Assembly (NCBI GenBank): GCA_030428865.1
Contig: JAUIEK010000004.1
Span: 248,001 to 312,000 of the forward strand
From: Bacteroidia bacterium
GTDB taxonomy: Bacteria; Bacteroidota; Bacteroidia; Flavobacteriales; Flavobacteriaceae
Reading direction: 5' to 3'
DNA: 64,000 nt
Shown: piece after piece, positions 62,524 through 64,000 of the stretch
Layout: the number at the start of each line of letters is the position of its first letter
Position numbering within the stretch: the first letter of the stretch is position 1
The notes under the pieces: model-generated
Seen by the model: the letters and a program-made list of their open reading frames with translations, nothing else
Databases searched by the model: none
Told to the model about the DNA's origin: nothing
Program-made: the position numbers and the translations under genes

Positions 62524-63606
62524 ATGGAAAATAAAAAAGAGCTGCGAACGTGGCTAGATGATTTTGGCTTAAGCCATCCGTTAGTAATAGCAGGGCCTTG
62601 TAGCGCGGAAACAGAAGAGCAAGTGCTAACAATTGCCCATGAACTAAAAAATACAGATGCCACAGTATTGCGAGCTGGAATTTGGAAACCGCGAACAAGA
62701 CCTGGAAATTTTGAAGGAGTTGGTTCGTTGGGTTTAAAGTGGTTAAAAAAAGCCAAAGACGAAACGGGAATGTTAACCTCAACAGAAGTAGCCAACCCTA
62801 CTCATGTAGATTTAGCTTTAGAGCACGATGTAGATATTTTGTGGTTGGGAGCCAGAACAACTGTTAGTCCTTTTATTGTACAAGAAATTGCAGAATCGTT
62901 AAAAGGAACAGATAAAATTGTATTGGTTAAAAATCCGGTTAATCCTGATTTACCACTTTGGCTAGGAGCAATAGAGAGATTGTATAAATCGGATATCGAA
63001 AAAATAGGAGCTATCCACAGAGGATTTTCAACATACGAAAAAACACGATATCGAAACAATCCAAACTGGCAAATTCCTATTGAATTGCAAACACGTTTTC
63101 CAGATTTGCCTTTAATCTGTGATCCTTCTCATATTGCTGGTAGGCGAGATATTGTGTTTGATATTTGCCAAACAGCACTTGATTTGAATTTTGATGGATT
63201 AATGGTAGAAACACATCATAATCCAGATAAAGCATGGTCGGATGCGCAACAGCAAATTACACCGGCAACTCTTGTCAAAATGATGGAAGATCTTCGTATC
63301 CGAAAATCTACAGATACAGAAGCTGATTATAGAAACGCATTAAATACATTGAGAACTCAAATTGATGTAATCGATCATCAAGTAATTGAAATGTTGGGTA
63401 AACGAATGAAAGTTGCAGATGAAATAGGATTACTTAAAAAAGAGAAAAACGTAGCTGTACTACAAACAAGAAGATGGAACGAAATACTAGGAAAAATGAT
63501 TTTAGAAGGAGAGCAAAATAATTTGAGCGAAGAATTTGTGCTTCGTGTTTTTAAAGCAATACATCAAGAATCTATTAATCATCAAGAAAAAGTGATAAAA
63601 GGATAG
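62524..63606 (+). CDS. Bifunctional DAHP synthase / chorismate mutase
   Basis: A 360-residue fusion. Residues 1-255 are a DAHP synthase of the KDO8P-synthase-like type (VIAGPCSAET; RAGIWKPRTRPG; CDPSHIAGRR; LMVETHHNPDKA). Residues 270-355 are an AroQ-type chorismate mutase (LRTQIDVIDHQVIEMLGKRM). It makes the first intermediate of the aromatic pathway and also prephenate from chorismate. It lies 69 bp after the aminotransferase gene. The prephenate dehydrogenase gene (tyrA) often found at this position is missing. Product: 3-deoxy-7-phosphoheptulonate. Confidence 0.94.
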   Translation: MENKKELRTWLDDFGLSHPLVIAGPCSAETEEQVLTIAHELKNTDATVLRAGIWKPRTRPGNFEGVGSLGLKWLKKAKDETGMLTSTEVANPTHVDLALEHDVDILWLGARTTVSPFIVQEIAESLKGTDKIVLVKNPVNPDLPLWLGAIERLYKSDIEKIGAIHRGFSTYEKTRYRNNPNWQIPIELQTRFPDLPLICDPSHIAGRRDIVFDICQTALDLNFDGLMVETHHNPDKAWSDAQQQITPATLVKMMEDLRIRKSTDTEADYRNALNTLRTQIDVIDHQVIEMLGKRMKVADEIGLLKKEKNVAVLQTRRWNEILGKMILEGEQNNLSEEFVLRVFKAIHQESINHQEKVIKG

Positions 63607-63611
63607 AAAAT

Positions 63612-63637
63612 AAAAAAGTGGCCTAAGCCACTTTTTT
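63612..63637. terminator. Bidirectional terminator at the end of the aromatic operon
   Basis: AAAAAAGTGGC (63612-63622) and GCCACTTTTTT (63627-63637) pair perfectly with loop CTAA, between convergent genes. Confidence 0.92.
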
Positions 63638-64000
63638 ATTTCTTTTTAGTATATGCTAATCTTCTTGAGGCTTTTCTCATTAGCCTATTTATTAAATCTT
63701 CAGGACTGCTTCCAATAGAGCCTGCTACTTTTTTATTGTAATTCCATAATAGTTCTCCGTCTATAGCGTTGTGAACTTTCATGTTAACAACTGCAGAATT
63801 GGTAGCTCCCCAAAAACCTATTAATATACCTAGTGCAGCAGAAGCTCCTTCAGACATAGGTTTATTTGTTTGAAAAGTTCCTGAAATGATGGCATCTACC
63901 CCAATTATTTTTGCTAATTCTTCAGGTGTATATTGCTCTAAGTTGTCTTGATTTATTCCTTTTTTAGCTAGAATTGCAGTTGTTTTTGCTGGGTCTTGAA
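63636..64000 (-). CDS. Unidentified gene, 3' part (5' end outside window)
   Basis: The minus-strand frame is open from the right edge to the stop at 63636-63638, giving 121 visible codons. An internal ATG at 63857 is not the likely start, because the open frame upstream of it (AILAKKGINQDNLEQYTPEE) reads like protein. Visible are GVDAIISGTF and NAIDGELLWNYNKKVAGSIGSS, a pattern seen in CsgG/GNA1162-like envelope lipoproteins. That likeness is weak. Function unknown. Confidence 0.7.
   Translation of the reverse strand, partial: QDPAKTTAILAKKGINQDNLEQYTPEELAKIIGVDAIISGTFQTNKPMSEGASAALGILIGFWGATNSAVVNMKVHNAIDGELLWNYNKKVAGSIGSSPEDLINRLMRKASRRLAYTKKK

Noticed and set aside
1..64000. CRISPR arrays, rRNA genes, insertion sequences and conjugation genes.
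   Set aside because: I saw no regular repeat-spacer series, no rRNA sequence, no transposase and no relaxase or type IV secretion genes.

Overview
This is an AT-rich bacterial chromosome segment from a member of the Flavobacteriaceae (Bacteroidota). The evidence is a short RpoD-type primary sigma factor, GLPGLI-family secreted proteins beside a CarboxypepD_reg/TonB-type outer-membrane protein, a DUF58 protein, group III truncated hemoglobin, -7 promoter elements of the TAnnTTTG type, and near absence of Shine-Dalgarno sequences. I cannot name the genus from sequence alone.

Positions 1-6050 are an accessory strip of one- to three-gene units separated by 130-140 bp imperfect inverted repeats (91-223, 1101-1237, 3452-3588, 5326-5456) that look like recombination-site or cassette borders. 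The units carry an unknown protein, a Crp/Fnr regulator with a peroxiredoxin-like protein and an SDR oxidoreductase, a DGPF/YCII protein with an ECF42-type sigma factor, and another unknown. Positions 6100-11700 are mostly minus-strand housekeeping genes (rpe, rpoD, a deoxynucleoside kinase) and a two-component system. Divergent from that system is an operon of three GLPGLI paralogues and an outer-membrane barrel protein (11784-17138); three TTAAC repeats with an exact 10 bp period lie between them. A truncated hemoglobin and metK follow.

Positions 19200-33970 form a sulfur and methionine block. A SAM-I riboswitch precedes metY, a three-domain MetX-aspartokinase-homoserine dehydrogenase fusion, a second PLP trans-sulfuration enzyme and an Rrf2 regulator. 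A sulfate-assimilation operon (DUF2061, cysH, cysD, cysN) comes next. A second SAM-I riboswitch precedes a split methionine synthase and metF. Thioredoxin, a DUF58 protein and tRNA-Asp(GTC) end the block.

A 23 kb integrative element (about 35525-58603) is inserted in the 3' end of tRNA-Asp, with an 18 bp direct repeat at both ends. It encodes a tyrosine recombinase, an SF2 helicase, a Sak4-like ATPase, a DUF3871 protein, a RadC-like JAB protein and an XRE regulator. Its centre is a defence locus: DNA phosphorothioation genes dndC, dndD and dndE fused in one operon with a DUF262 (DGQQR) protein and a HEPN-like protein, facing a five-gene operon with a PLD-helicase, a zinc-hook SMC-like ATPase, two small unknowns and a second HEPN-like protein. 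No dndA, dndB, dndFGH, relaxase or conjugation genes are visible.

To the right of the element are a TlpA-like protein and the aromatic amino-acid operon (prephenate dehydratase, aminotransferase, DAHP synthase/chorismate mutase). The leader of that operon holds an apparent classical attenuator: a promoter, a 26-residue leader peptide with seven consecutive Phe/Tyr codons, and a Rho-independent terminator whose arms can pair in mutually exclusive ways. The window ends inside a minus-strand gene of unknown function.
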